A stretch of DNA of 64,000 nucleotides from Canna indica. Taxonomy: Eukaryota; Streptophyta; Magnoliopsida; Zingiberales; Cannaceae. This document shows positions 21,258 to 33,845 of the stretch, piece after piece. Position numbers and translations under genes: made by a program. Below the pieces are notes generated by a model. It had not been told where the DNA came from. It searched no databases and saw only the letters and a list, made by a program, of their open reading frames with translations. The DNA lies in the NCBI GenBank assembly GCA_034359265.1, contig CP136896.1:65111501-65175500 (forward strand), in the 5' to 3' direction. Every line of letters starts with the position of its first letter. Position 1 is the stretch's first letter.

Positions 21258-24200
21258 TTATTCCTCATCATCTGAATAATAGTCTTCGAATTCTTCCTCT
21301 TCTTCATCTTCTTCATCTCCAGCTTCCTCAATTTCATGATCGTCATCATCAACATATTCAGCTTCTAATTGAATTGACGTTATGTCTGCATCCTCGAGTA
21401 TTCGAATAATACGATCTACAGCATGAGGATCATCTTCTTGATAGAAACCATATGTCATATCAGGTATCAGCTCATTTTCTCCTACTATCGGATCAATTTT
21501 TCCTCTACCTTTTGTCTTACAGACTACACGCCAATCTGCTCTATCTTTATTTCGAGCCGGATACTTCGCGTAATATACTTGTTCGGCTTGTGATGCTAAT
21601 ATAAAAGGCTCATTTGCTGCCAATTTCGATTTGTAATTAACCTCAACAAGTTTGTATTTTGGGTGAACTTTCATGCCCCTTTCTGTTGTATCGAACCAAT
21701 GACATCTAAATAGGATCACTGATTTTAAGCCGAAGTAGTGCAACTCTATCACTTCTTCCACCAGTCCATAAAAATTCATATCACATTCAACATAGGTTAT
21801 CCCTTTCACGCAGACCCCAGCATTCATCGTCTTCTTTGTAAATGCATATTCAACCGTGTAAAATTTATACCCATTAACAAAATATCCGCTATAGCACGAC
21901 ACAAGTCGCGACGGTCCACTAACAAACTCAAATATTCTTTCATCTATTTCAGCTCTGTGATCTTTGCTGTAAGTCTGAATCCAAGTAGGGAAATCACGAT
22001 TCCGTAATCTCTCCAATTCTTGATCGTTGTGAATAGAGTATTTTTGCACCATCCCAATGTCAAATATTTCAATGAATTGTTCAATCTCTGGACAATTGAG
22101 TAATACATACAAGTGTGCCAAATGATACTCTTCATCGCTTAAGTGTCGAGATGGACAAGAACCAAAAGCACGACCAGAGTGACAAAATATATTTAAACGT
22201 ACATCTGAATGTCGAACACCCCCGTCGTCGTTACGTGGAAGACGATCAAATCTTGTCTGTACTGTCGATTCAAAGTAAAATGAGCAGAATGTTGAAATTT
22301 CTTGGATGATATACGATTCAGATATTGATCCTTCAGCAGCTGCGATGTTCTTTACTTTTTTCTTCAGACGATTCATATATCTTTCAAATAAGTACATACA
22401 CCGATATTGAACGGGGCCACCAACTCGTGCCTCGTATGCCAAGTGTATCGGTAGATGCTCCATCGAGTCAAAAAATGCAGGAGGGAAAAACTGCTCCAGC
22501 TTGCATATGATTTCAACAATATTATTTTCAAGTGTTGACATATCTTCGACTCGAAGGACATTTGCACATATGTTTCTAAAAAACATACTTAATTCAGTCA
22601 ACGGACCCCAAATATTATCAGGTAGAAGATCTCAAAATGCGATCAGAAGTAATCTCTGCATGAATACATGACAATCATGGCTCTTCAATTCATCCCTGAT
22701 ATTTTGCAATCATCGACGTTCACACATCGAGATAAGTTTGAAGCATATCCATCGGGTAATCTGAGTTCTTTTACCCATCGACAAACATCTTTGATCTGTT
22801 GTTTATTTAACACTTATAGGGCCTTCGGTTTCAGATATCGTCTGTTGACCTCTTGTAACTCCAACTCTGGTCTTTTACAAAGTATTTTCAGATCATGTCG
22901 GGCTTTGACATTATCTTTAGTTTTTCCGGAAATATCCATCAAAGTGTTGATAATATTATCAAACACATTTTTTTCAATGTGCATGACATCTAAATTATGT
23001 CGAATCACTAATGAACTCCAATAGGGCAATTACCAAAAGATACTTTTTTTCACCCAGTTATGTGTTTGGCCATCAAAGAATCAATGATGACAATCAAAGA
23101 ATGAGATTTTTCGTCCATTCTGAAGACTGATTGATTTAGAGTGTTCCATACAATACGGACAAGAGAGTCGATCGTGAGTGTTCTAACCAGACAACATGTC
23201 GTACGCCGGGAAATCATTGATTGTCCACAAGACCGCGGCCTTTAAATTGAAGTTTTGCTTTCGATGACAATCATAAGTGACAGCTCCCTCTGTCCACAAT
23301 GTTTTTAATTCATCTATCAAGGGTTTGAGAAATATGTCAATTTCTTTTCGCGGACCCTTAGGACCCGGAATAATCATCGAAAGATAAATAAATTCATCTT
23401 TCATGCACATTGACGGTGGCAAATTATAAACTGTCAGCAGCACTGGCCAAACTGAATAAGGAGTTGCAGAATGTCCAAACGGATTAAAACCATCTGTGCA
23501 CAATCCCAATATGATATTTCTAGTATCCCTAGCAAATGAAGGATAACATGTATCCAAATGTTTTCATGCTTCATTGTCAGATGGATGAGTCATTACTGTA
23601 TCATCACGACTTCTTGCATGCCAACTCATGTAGGGGGCTGTCTTTTCCGACATGAATAATCTTTGAAGCCTCAGTGTTAGTGGAAAATATCGAAGCACCT
23701 TAAACATGATATTTTTCTATCGGATCGATTTCTTCTCCTTGTAACGAGGATGTTGACATACAAGACATTTATCCAACTGCACATTTTCTTTAAAATATAA
23801 AATGCAGTTATTTTGGCACTCGTGTATTTTTTCGTACCCAAGCCCCAATTTTCTCATTAGCTTTTTAGTCTTATAAAAAGTTGGCTCAAACTTGTTATCA
23901 GTAGGCAGCATTCCATTAATCAATCCAGCAATCCGATCATACGCAACTCCGCTGATATTACAATCGGCCTTGATGTTTAAGAGCTGTGTCATTGCTGAAA
24001 ACCTAGTGTATTTAGGACAATTCTCATACAAAGGTTCATCGGCAGCTTTCAACATCTCGTAAAATTCTGCAGCTTCTTTATTCGGTAATTCAATCTCTAC
24101 CGCAGTTTGTACTTCTGTGATATCAATCATTGTAGTATCTGGTGGGACTGATGTCTGAAAAACTGGCCGATCAACATTATCATTCAGGTGGAATTGACCC

Positions 24201-24574
24201 CCAAGACTATCAAGTATCATAGTTCTATAGGGATTACATTGACTGGATGAAGAAGCACCAGCAGAGGAAGATTCACCATATGTCTGAACGAAAGGATTGC
24301 TCGACGTCCCGACTTCGCGTGACTCCCCGTGACAAGTCCATAGAAAATATCTTGGTGCAAATCCTTTGGTATATAGATGCAGAGTGACAGTCTCCCGATC
24401 CAAAAATCGTTCATTCGAACAAATGCGGCACGGACATCGGATTTGATCACCGATGCTAACGAAATTCTGATTCGAATAGGCGAAATTTAGGAAGTACGTT
24501 ACGTCTAATCGAAACTCATTCATTAAAGCTCCACGATCAAGACGTCGGTACATCCAACTTCGATCAGCCGACAT
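21258..24574 (-). pseudogene. CACTA 1 TNP2-type transposase, decayed
   Basis: It aligns along its whole length with the intact transposase at 42295-45774. Open pieces are 24574-23717 (N-terminal domain), 23557-23183, 23029-22814 and 22601-21258 (C-terminal domains and acidic tail). A TAG stop near 23717 corresponds to a Gln codon in the intact copy; further frameshifts lie between the pieces. No functional transposase is expected. Confidence 0.88.
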
Positions 24575-25569
24575 GATTCTGTCAATCAATGACAATTTCT
24601 TTGGTTAATGTCTTTAGGTGAGATTGTCTTATTCCATTTGGGATTTATGTTATTTATATTGCACTAAGTACTTATTTTAATCGCTAACTTTATTCTAAAT
24701 TTCGACAGCATCTCCCTACAGTTCTCCGAATACGCATATCATCTGGGCACGTATCGGAGAACAAGAGAGATGTTGCCGAAATTTAGAATAATTAGTTAAC
24801 AGTTAAAATAAGAACGTAAGTGCAGTACAAATAACTATATTCTCAAATTGTCCAATCAGTGATAATTCAAGAATTGTACGTCGTATAAAAGATCATCTAC
24901 TTATTTTACACGGACATACAATCCCCGAACGGATCTAAGGTTTTGCTAAATCATATCCGACTCGTCGATGCGTACGTGAAACATATCAACTCGTCGGATG
25001 GATGATTATTTTCTAAATATTTCGAGACAGTTCGAGTCCATATTGGACAATTTCGACACGAGTCTAAATTCGACGATTTCGGCAAGAGTCCGAAGTGGAC
25101 GATTCCGGCGCGCGTCCGAAGTGGACGATTCCGAAATTAATCTAAACCCTAATAATTAATCTAACAAATTAAACAATTAATCTAAATAATTAATTAACAT
25201 ATATAAAAAAAATTAAAAAAATTAAAAAAAATATAAATATGCAATTTCCGGCGCCGGAGTCCGATAGACTCCGGCGCCGGCGTACAGTGTCCGGACAGAG
25301 TGTCCGAACACTGTAAAAGCTCCGGCGGCGGCCATCGGCCGATCGTCGCCGGCCGAAACCCTAAAAATAGGGTTTCGGTCGAATTTCCCGCCGACCGCAA
25401 TGGGGAGAGACGGCCGGACGGCGATGATTACCTGAAATCGGTGGTCGAGGACGGACGGTAGCGTCGGCAGCGGCAGCTCGGCGTCGTCGGCGTCGGCAGC
25501 GGCGGCGAGAGGCGGGAGGAGGAGGCGGCGGCGGCAGCAGCGGGAGGAAGAAGGGTCGGACGCGATCTG

Positions 25570-25785
25570 CGACCTATATAAACTTATCAGCAACGGCTCA
25601 CTCGCCGTTAGAAAGCCGTTGCTAATAAGTTATCATCAACAACGGCTCGCGTGTCCGTTAGAAAGCCATTGCAGATATAGCATATCTGCAACGGCTTGAG
25701 CGGCCGTAAGAATGCCGTTGCAAATAGCAACGGCTTGAGCGGCCGTTGCTGATAGCCGTTGCTGAAGACTCAATTTCTAGTAGTA
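25570..25785. repeat. CACTA 1 transposase-side subterminal repeats
   Basis: Direct and inverted copies of CAGCAACGGC and its complement are spaced every 15-40 bases. In En/Spm-type elements such motifs are the binding sites of the accessory protein that brings the ends together. Confidence 0.75.
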
Positions 25786-25953
25786 TCTCCCTGTGGACGT
25801 AGGATCGGCACCCTGCCGAGTCTGAACCACGTTAACCCCTATGTGTGTTTTTTTTATTTTTCTGCATTATTATTATCGGATTTGGTTTTTCGCTTTTCTC
25901 GCCGAATTTAGATTTTGTAGATTCTTCAGAAAATTACTCTAAATTTCTTAACA

Positions 25954-26800
25954 TATATTGCGGAAATTGAGGAGGTGATAGAGGGAACTTGTGTTCAACT
26001 GCCCATCGGAGGTCCATTTACATGAAATCTTGTCAATACTAAAACGAAGCAGATAGTGTTGGAGATCAATAGCTGGGAGGTGCAACAGATCTCTTGGCAC
26101 AAAGTTTCAAATCAACTGAATATTGCTGTCATTGAAGGAAGCATATATAAGGGTTAGCGGCCAAGGCATATAACGCTTGGTACTTGTCCTTCAATTTGAT
26201 GCTGTTGTACTAGGAAATAGGAATCATGCCAGAACTTAACCTCCATACTGAAGCCCACATGAAAGGTGGTTGAGGCATTTAATAGATTGGGGTAGAGAGA
26301 TCTAATGATTGCGGAGTTTGGGGAAGAGGGATCTAATGATCGCCATCCAAATTGTCCCTCCATGATTCCATAGCCTCTAAAGCCAAATGCCCAATCTTGT
26401 TTTGCTTCGGACTACATGGTTTCAGAGGCCACTATAAATTAGCTTTCTAATCATGGAATCAAACGTGCGATCAACAAAACATGTTTCTTTTGCCAATACT
26501 ATTCGATAGATCACTTTTTTGATATAAAGCAAGCTCTTTTAATAGAAATGATGATGACTAGATTGTTAGTGAGAGTTAGGCAAGTAATCGTTCAAATTAC
26601 CAAACACTACTTTAGTTAAGTAAATTGTACAATTTATTATTATATAATATTTGATATCTTCATTATTATTTTGGACAAAGAAATAATAATGTCATATCAA
26701 GCAGCAAATTCTTGTAGGTAAACATATTGGATATGATACATATATGCGGGCAATATATATATAGATATACATTGTAGAGTTTATCAAATTATCACATATG
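25954..26800. other. LINE remnant continuation and P450 3' flank, copy A
   Basis: From 25954 to about 26400 the minus strand continues the LINE reverse-transcriptase tail (EVKFWHDS-like segment near 26240). From 26400 to 26800 it is AT-rich 3' flank of the P450 gene. Both parts are matched in order by 50460-51385. Confidence 0.6.
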
Positions 26801-26804
26801 ATAA

Positions 26805-28934
26805 TTAATTATGAGATTTTGCTACCAAACAAAGCGGTATTTTCTTATGCATCGTTATGCCAATGCTCTCTTCAAGATCCAACTCATCCCTTTTCATTCC
26901 TGGTGGCAATTCCCAGTCAAAGCAGTATAACAGATTAGCCAAAATGAGTTGCACCGCAGCCACTCCAAAGTTAATCCCCGGGCATATCCTTCTTCCAACT
27001 CCAAAAGGGACGAAGTCAAAATAGCTTCCTGTGAAGTCGATCTCCTTGCCGAAGAACCTCTCCGGCGAGAACTCTGCTGCATCGTTCCCCCACTTGAGGG
27101 GGTCCCTCCCAATTGCTTTTGCATTGATGAATACTCTTGTTCTCGCAGGGATTTCGTAGTCGCCAATGACGCACGTCTCAGCGGTCTCATGAGGCACCAA
27201 CAATGGCACAGGCGCATGCAATCTGAAGGTCTCATTGATTACCATCTTTAGGTAGTGGAGGTTTTGGAGGTCGGACACTTCAACCTTTCCTTTTTCTCCG
27301 ATGAGGTACCTTATCTCTCTTTGCACTTGATTCATGACTCTAGGATTTCTCATGAGTTCAGTCATTGCCCATATAGTAGTAGCTGCAGATGTGTCAGTTC
27401 CTGCGATAAATATATCCTACAAATACAAAAGCCCAATTAATTCTTGTAGTTGTTATATATATGTAGGATAAGATCTAGGTAGATATATTATGACATTGTT
27501 TAAGTAACTTTTCCTAGAAAATTGTATTTTCTATGAATTGAATTTGCACAGCAAATAGAAATGAATTTGCACAGCATGTTTTGTTGATTTGAGTATTTTC
27601 CATAAAATATACATCAAATGACCGATATTCTCTTCATTTTTAAAATTAAAATTTATTTTTTCTTCAAAATTAATTGATAAAATTTATATTTTGATATATA
27701 TAGATAATATATAATCTTTCATATATTATAATTAAACTGAAATAGAATTGCTACGTTTTTGGTGTAAATGACAAATGATTGTCCCCCACGGCCCCACGTC
27801 CTTTGACATTTCAACCCATCTTTTGAATACTTAATAATATATCCTTTGGCTTACATATAATTATCTACCACAATTAGAGATCTTCTCTAGATTCTGATCA
27901 ATCTGGTGCAGAGTAAAATAAAGAAAAAAATATGTAAGCTGGTGCTAGATCTTGAAATATATATAATATAGCTAACTAATTAAATTGATATATCATTGAA
28001 TCAAATTCTGCTAATTAAATATACTTACCGTCAACAGACCCTTGATATGATCCATACTACTGAACGTCTTCCTGTGCGTTGGATCCTCGAGCAGCCGAAG
28101 CAACACGTGCACCATGTCCACGTGCTCCGAGGATGGCTCTTTCTTCAGGTGCTCTTCAATCACCTGGTTGTAGAAACCATCCAACTCCTTGAACACCTTC
28201 TCCACCCTCGCCTGCAGCCCGTCCAGGCCGTGAATCCACCTCATCCAGGGAAAGAAATCGCCCACGCAGAAACCCCCCAACACGTCCTGTGCCTCCGCCA
28301 GAACCCGGTGGATTTCGACGCCTCCGCCTCCGCCGCCGCCACCTCCATGCTTTTCGCCGAACGCCGCGCGGCACACGATGCTGTTCGCCATGGAGAGCAC
28401 CATCTTGCTCAAATCGATCGTCGACGACAACGACGACGAAGAAGAAGAGTGCTCCCGGATGGAGTCCACGACGCGAGCTACTTCCTCCTCTCTAACCTTC
28501 CGGAAGGACTCCACCCGCTTCGCGCTCAGCAGCTCCACCATCATGACCTTGCGCGCCATCCGCCAGTACCCTCCGGGCGGCGCGAAGACCACGCCCAAGA
28601 GCCCGTAGGAGAGCTTCTTGGCGGCGAACAGGGCCGGGCGGCCGGAGAAAGCGAGGTCGTGGTGCCTGATGACCTCGCGGGCGGCGTCGCTGGAGGAGAT
28701 GACGAGGGTCGGAATGGAGCCGAGGCGAAGGAACATGAGAGGCCCGTGCTCGGCGGCCATCTCGGTGAGGGTGACCAGAGGGGCTGCCCCGAGTTGGTGG
28801 AGGTTCCCGATGATGGGGAGCTGCGGCGGCCCCGGCGGAAGTTTTCTGCTCCTTCTCCTTCTGCCATGACCGAGGAGGAAGAGAATTAGAGGAAATGAGA
28901 AGAGGAGGCAGAAGATAACAGTGTGCGGTGCCAT
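26805..28934 (-). CDS. Cytochrome P450, CYP71-like, two exons
   Basis: Exon 1 is the complement of 28029-28934 and exon 2 the complement of 26805-27416, with a 612-base phase-0 intron (donor GGTAAGTAT, acceptor TTTGTAG). The predicted length is 505 residues, normal for the family. Order: an N-terminal membrane anchor, a basic halt, the proline hinge KLPPGPPQLPIIGN, the C-helix WRMAR, the I-helix AGTDTSAATT (just after the exon junction), the K-helix ETFR, FSPERF and the heme-cysteine loop FVPFGVGRRICPG. It would be an endoplasmic-reticulum mono-oxygenase of specialised metabolism; the substrate cannot be told. A glycine run in exon 1 is unusual but in frame. A gypsy element begins only about 68 bases upstream of the ATG, so most of the ancestral promoter has been replaced. 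Confidence 0.93.
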
Positions 28935-28967
28935 GAAGAAGTCGCAAGTACGGTGGAATCATTGGAA

Positions 28968-28980
28968 AAAACTTATATGG
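28968..28980 (-). promoter_or_regulatory. Putative TATA box of the P450 gene
   Basis: The minus strand reads CCATATAAGTTTT about 38-46 bases upstream of the ATG. The motif is kept in the two other copies of this 5' flank (near 52275 and 59348). The spacing to the ATG is short, giving a very short leader if used. Confidence 0.4.
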
Positions 28981-29959
28981 GAAAAAAGGATATGAATTCA
29001 TGGTCCCCAGGAGATCCCCAACGCCGAATAAACGATTTGGAGGATGAAAGCCAACGGCTAACAATCTGAATCGAGACGTTGACATGGTCCCGTGAATAAT
29101 TCCTAGCTGGCCATGAGCGCCACCGCTCGGAGCATGGAGATCGAAAGCAATCACTATAGGAAGAGAAGATCAGTTCCCGTCCCTCACGACGAGGTCTCCA
29201 ACACCCCGTCCTAAAAAACACTACTAGAAACTTGGTCTTCAGCAACGGCCGCTCAAGCCGTTGCTATTTGCAACGGCATTCTTACGGCCGCCCGAGCCGT
29301 TGCAGATATTTGTATCTGCAACGGCGTTCTAACGGAAACCCGAGCCATTCCGGATTATTTTAATTATCAGCAACGGCTTTCTGACGGAAAGTCGAGCCGT
29401 TGCTGATAGTTTAATTATCAGCAACGGCTTGCTAACGGATAAGTGAGCCGTTGCTGATGATAACTTATCAGCAACGGCTTTCTAACGGGCGAGTGAGCCG
29501 TTGCTGATAAGTTTATATAGGGCACTCTCTCGTGTCCGACCCTTCTTCCTCCCGCTGCTGCCGCCGCCGCTCCTGCCGACTCCTCTCGTTGCCACTGCCG
29601 CTGCTGCCGACGACGCCTCCCGCTGCTGCCGACGCTGTCAGGTATGTGCCCTACGACTGCCGTCTCTTCCCGTTGCCCTCCGACACATTCCGGTAGAAAT
29701 TTCGACCGAAACCCTAAAAATAGGGTTTCGGCCGGCGGCGGTCGGCCGATGGCCGCCGCCGGACCTTGTACATTGGCCGGACAGTGTGTCCGGCCAGTGT
29801 ACGCCGGCGCCGGAGTCCACCTGACTCCGGCGCCGGAATTTGTAGTTTAATATTATTTTATTATTGTTTTTAATAGTTTTTAATTGTGAATTAATTATTT
29901 AGATTAATTAATTAATTTCTTAGAATAATTTTTAGGGTTTAGATTAATTTCGGAATTAT

Positions 29960-30118
29960 CCACTTCGGACGCGCGCCGGAATCGTCCAATTCGGACTCGC
30001 GCCGGAATCGTCCACTTCGGACGCGCGCCAGAATCGTCCAATTCGGACTCAGGCCGGAATCGTCCACTTCGGACGCGCGCCGGAATCCTCCAATTCGAAC
30101 TCGCGCCGGAATCGTCCC
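29960..30118. repeat. 26-base tandem repeat array, CACTA 2
   Basis: About six copies of a 26-base unit built around GGAATCGTCCACTTCGGAC followed by a CGCGCGCC-like spacer. Alternate copies have AATTCGGACT. The array ends exactly at the internal deletion junction. Confidence 0.85.
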
Positions 30119-31603
30119 GATGGATATGCTTCAAACTTATCTCGATGTGTGAACGTCGATGATTGCAAAATATCAGGGATGAAGAGCCATGATTGTCATG
30201 TATTCATGCAGAGATTACTTCTGATCGCATTTCGAGATCTTCTACCTGATAATATTTAGGGTCCGTTGACTGAATTAAGTATGTTTTTTAGAAGCATCTG
30301 TGCAAATGTCCTTCGAGTCGAAGATATGTCAACACTTAAAAATAATATTGTTGAAATCATATGCAAGCTGGAGCAGTTTTTCCCTTCTGCATTTTTTGAC
30401 TCGATGGAGCATCTACCGATACACTTGGCATACGAGGCACGAGTTGGTGGCCCCGTTCAATATCGTTGGATGTACTTATTTGAAAGATACATGAATCGTC
30501 TGAAGAAAAAAGTAAAGAACACCACAGTTGTTGAATGATCAATATCTGAATCGTATATCATCCAAGAAATTTCAATATTCTGCTCATTTTACTTTGAATC
30601 GACAGTACAGACAAGATTTGATCGTCTTCCACGTAATGACGACGGGGGTGTTCGACATTCAGATAGACGTTTAAATATATTTTGTCACTCTGGTCGTGCT
30701 TTTGGTTCTCGTCCATCTCGACACTTAAGCGATGAAGAGTATCATTTGGCACACTTGTATGTATTACTCAATTGTCCAGAGTTTGAACAATTCATTGAAA
30801 TATTTGACATTGAGATGGTGCAAAAATACTCTATTCACAACGATCAAGAATTGGAGAGATTACGGAATCGTGATTTCCCTACTTGGATTCAGACTTACAG
30901 CAAAGATCACAGAGCTGAAATAGATGATAGAATATTTGAGTTTGTTAGTGGACCGTCGCGACTTGTGTCGTGCCATAGCGGATATTTTGTTAACGGGTAT
31001 AAATTTCACACGGTTGAATATTCATTTGCAAAGAAGACGATGAATGCTGGGGTCTGCGTGAAAGGGACAACCTATGTTGAATGTGATATGGATTTTTATG
31101 GACTGGTCGAAGAAGTGATAGAGTTGCACTACTTCGGCTTGAAATCAGTGATCCTATTTAGATGTCATTGGTTCGATACAACAGAAAGGGGCATGAAAGT
31201 TCATCCAAAATACAAACTTGTTGTGGTTAATTACAAATCGAAATTGGCAGCAAATGAGCCTTTTATATTGGCATCACAAGCCGAACAAGTATATTACGCG
31301 AAGTATCCGGCTCGAAATAAAGATAGAGCGGATTGGCGTGTAGTCTGTAAGACAAAAGGTAGAGGAAAAATTGATCCGATAGTAGGAGAAAATGATCCTC
31401 CTGGTTTTTATCAAGAAGATGATCTTCCTGCTGTGGATCGTATTATTCCAATACTCGAGGATGCAGACACAACGTCAATTCAATTAGAAGTTGAATATGC
31501 TGATGATGACGATCATGAAATTGAGGAAGCTGGAGATGAAGAAGATGAAGAAGAGGAAGAAGAAGAAGAATTCGAAGACTATTATTCAGATGATGAGGAA
31601 TAA
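30119..31603 (+). pseudogene. CACTA 2 truncated TNP2-type transposase
   Basis: Only the C-terminal 500 or so residues of the transposase remain. A TAG replaces a Trp codon near 30258, and a TGA occurs near 30536. From 30746 to 31603 the frame is open to the acidic tail. The N-terminal zinc-binding and catalytic regions are missing, so no active enzyme is possible. Confidence 0.9.
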
Positions 31604-31678
31604 TTATAAAGTATATATTTTATTAAATATATCTCTACTATTTATACAATAATCTGATTATATGTATGTTCGACAGAT

Positions 31679-33192
31679 ATGTTTGGTCGTGGTTATCGAC
31701 GCAGGAGAGCTTCGGAGTCTCCGATCGGTGAGACTCTAGCACTTACTCATGCTGCTGATCCTCTTGTTGCTGATCCTCATGAGGATGATACTATCGAGGC
31801 TAGTACATCCAGACGCAGGCGGCCACGCGGGCCGAACAGGTGGCAGCCTCCACCAGCCACAGAGTCACGTAGATTGATTAGCGTGATTGGGGAGCGGTAA
31901 TATATCATGAATTATGAATCATTACAAATTCATTATATCATAATATAATATTAAAATTTATTTTTGTTGTGCAGGTTCGAGCAAGAAGAAGTGCCGAGGA
32001 GCATTTCTTCTACTATCCGACGATACATGCATGGGGCATGGCTTACGTGGTCTCACGTGCCTAGCGAGCACGTCGACATGTTATGGCGCGAGTTTGAGGC
32101 ACGTATTATTATTTTTTTTTACATGCATGATGATATATTAATATTGGTACTGATATTATTATTTTGCAGGCTCGCTATACATAGGCCGAGGACCAGAGGC
32201 CCTTCATTTACGCTGCCTGGGAGGCTATTTCCCGGGCAAGGTACAACGGGCACCTGGGGCAGGCTCGGTCCCAAGCGATGGCCCGAGCTGGGACCACTAA
32301 CATCGCGGAGACTCGGGGATACGGCCCCGGTTGGATTACTCCGGATATATGGGACCAGCTCGTGGGGATATGGTGGACGGATCGATGGCAGGAGGTTTCT
32401 TGGAATGCGGCTAGAAATCGCATGTCGGGGGGAGCAGCGCGTCACACCGGCGGCTCTGTTGCATTTGCAGTGCACGCAAACCGTATGGTAAGTATATCGT
32501 TTAATTATATATTTTATTTGTTATTATGTGTACTAATAAATGTATTTGTTTTGTAAATGTAGACGACGGTGTCGGATGACGGGAGTGTCCAGCGACCCTC
32601 CCCGATGGCGGTGTTTGAGCGGACTCACCGTCGAGCACATGGGACGGGGGAGTACATCCACAACCGCGCTGCATACATTATGTTAATTATATATTTGTTT
32701 AAGTTATTCATTATATATTTATAATTTAAGTTTTATGATAAATATTAAACAAAAAATCAAACTCGAGTAGGAGACCTACAGCCAGACGGTGGTGCAGCGC
32801 GGGGTACCCCCGAGGACTTTGACGCAGCATCGTGGGTCGAGGCCGCAGGTGGCTGGGACCATGGCCGCGTATATGGCTTCGCAGATAGTGGTCATGCGCG
32901 AGCCTTGCTAGGGCCACTTGGGGCACCGACCCCTCCGGTCGCTGGTGAGCGGCCGTCCACCTCTAGATCCAATTATGATCATAGTAGCAGAATAAGGACT
33001 CTAGAGGAGACGGTCGCGCGTCAGAGTCAGATGATGGAGGAGATGCATGCTATGCTACGCAACATGTCAGGTCATCCCGCAGCAGACATCTCTTCGGCAT
33101 CATCTAATCCATCGTCCTCGACTCAGTCCACGCCGGTGTACACTCAAGCACTCCAGACCCCGCCATATGATCCAGACCATCCTCCATCGTGA
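31679..33192 (+). pseudogene. CACTA 2 accessory gene with nonsense and frameshift
   Basis: The five-exon layout of the intact element is recognisable: 31679-31896, 31975-32098, 32170-32487, from 32563, and 32771-33192. In exon 3 a TAG (about 32182) stands where the intact copy has a Trp codon. One G is lost at the exon 4 donor, and one G is lost in exon 5 near 32801. The exon sizes otherwise match exactly, which supports the gene model of the intact element. Confidence 0.8.
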
Positions 33193-33845
33193 TCGTGAGA
33201 TTTTTTATTTGGATATTGAACTTGTTACTGAGATATTGAACTTGTTTAACTTATTTTGTTTGGATATTGATACTTCAATTTTGCATTTGAATTATTTTTA
33301 TACTATCGTGGACAATTATCAATATAAATATAATTGTTTTGATGTATATCTTGGTGTGTTTGTGATGTGTGAATGAATGTGTGTATGAGGGTATGGGTGT
33401 GTGAGTTATGTATCAGATAATGTATCAATGTATCAATGTATCAATGGAAATTAGAAATTGTAAATTTTTCTGCTTGCAGGTGAACATCATCTGCAACGGC
33501 TTTCCCACGGCCGTCCGTGGGAAAGCCGTTGCTAAAAGTGTATCGAAAGTCGTTGCTGATGACCTACAGCCACGGCTTAGCGACGGGGTTTTACTAACGG
33601 CGTTGCTACGGACTCGTGGCCGTTGCTATTAATTTTATCAGCAACGGCTGCGGGTCTGTGGCAAAACCGTCGCTGATAATATTTTGAGCGACGGCCCGAG
33701 CGGCCGTTGCTGATCTGTTGCTAAGTCATCAGCAACGCGACTTTCTGTCACGGCACTATTGCAACGGCTAGGCCGTTGCTGATGCACTTCAGCAACGGCT
33801 CAGCAACGGCATCAGCCGTTGCTGATGGCCATTTTTCTAGTAGTG

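Larger units (their letters stand above)
19711..25785 (-). mobile_element. CACTA transposon 1, degenerate, minus orientation
   Basis: It begins CACTACTAGAAAAATGGGCA and ends in the inverted TTTCTAGTAGT plus a final A where G is expected. It is flanked by the exact 3-base duplication TCT (19708-19710, 25786-25788). Subterminal zones (19720-20070 and 25575-25780) are full of TCAGCAACGGC and its inverse. Compared with the 40813-48076 element it is inverted, its transposase has several stops and frameshifts, and its second gene has lost the first exons through a deletion joined near 21178. Its insertion split an LTR whose intact counterpart is present at 53444-54434. Confidence 0.93.
18773..25953 (+). 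mobile_element. Copia-like LTR interrupted by a CACTA element
   Basis: The LTR sequence lies at 18773-19710 and 25786-25953, with the CACTA between. It matches the solo LTR at 53444-54434 in reverse complement across its length, including the ATTATTGTAAAAGTTCTTTTCTG and GTGGACGTAGGATCGGCACC segments and a final CTTAACA. The left tip is degraded (TTAGGGGTTGACTC against TGTTAGAGAGTCAC in the sister). No internal retrotransposon region adjoins it, so it is a solo LTR. Flanking five-base repeats are not clean. Confidence 0.78.
17945..29000. repeat. Duplicated block, copy A (LINE remnant plus P450)
   Basis: The parts 17945-18770 and 25954-29000 align in order with 49556-50455 and 50460-52290. The 7.2 kb between them in copy A is an LTR with a nested CACTA and is absent from copy B. 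The block contains LINE remnants, the downstream flank of a P450, and the P450 gene itself. Divergence is visible but modest, so this is a local segmental duplication older than the nested insertions. Confidence 0.85.
29219..33845 (+). mobile_element. CACTA transposon 2, internally deleted
   Basis: It starts CACTACTAGAAACTTGG and ends TTTTTCTAGTAGTG, with the exact 3-base duplication AAA at 29216-29218 and 33846-33848. Both subterminal GCAACGGC arrays are present. Relative to the 40813-48076 element it lacks about 2.4 kb: the 26-base promoter repeat array is fused at about 30118 to the middle of the transposase. It is therefore non-autonomous but keeps both ends. Confidence 0.95.

Noticed and set aside
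28492..29154. Minus-strand frame of 220 codons and plus-strand frame of 297 codons across P450 exon 1
   Set aside because: Both are out-of-frame readings of the GC-rich P450 exon; the correct frame has all P450 motifs and proper splice sites.
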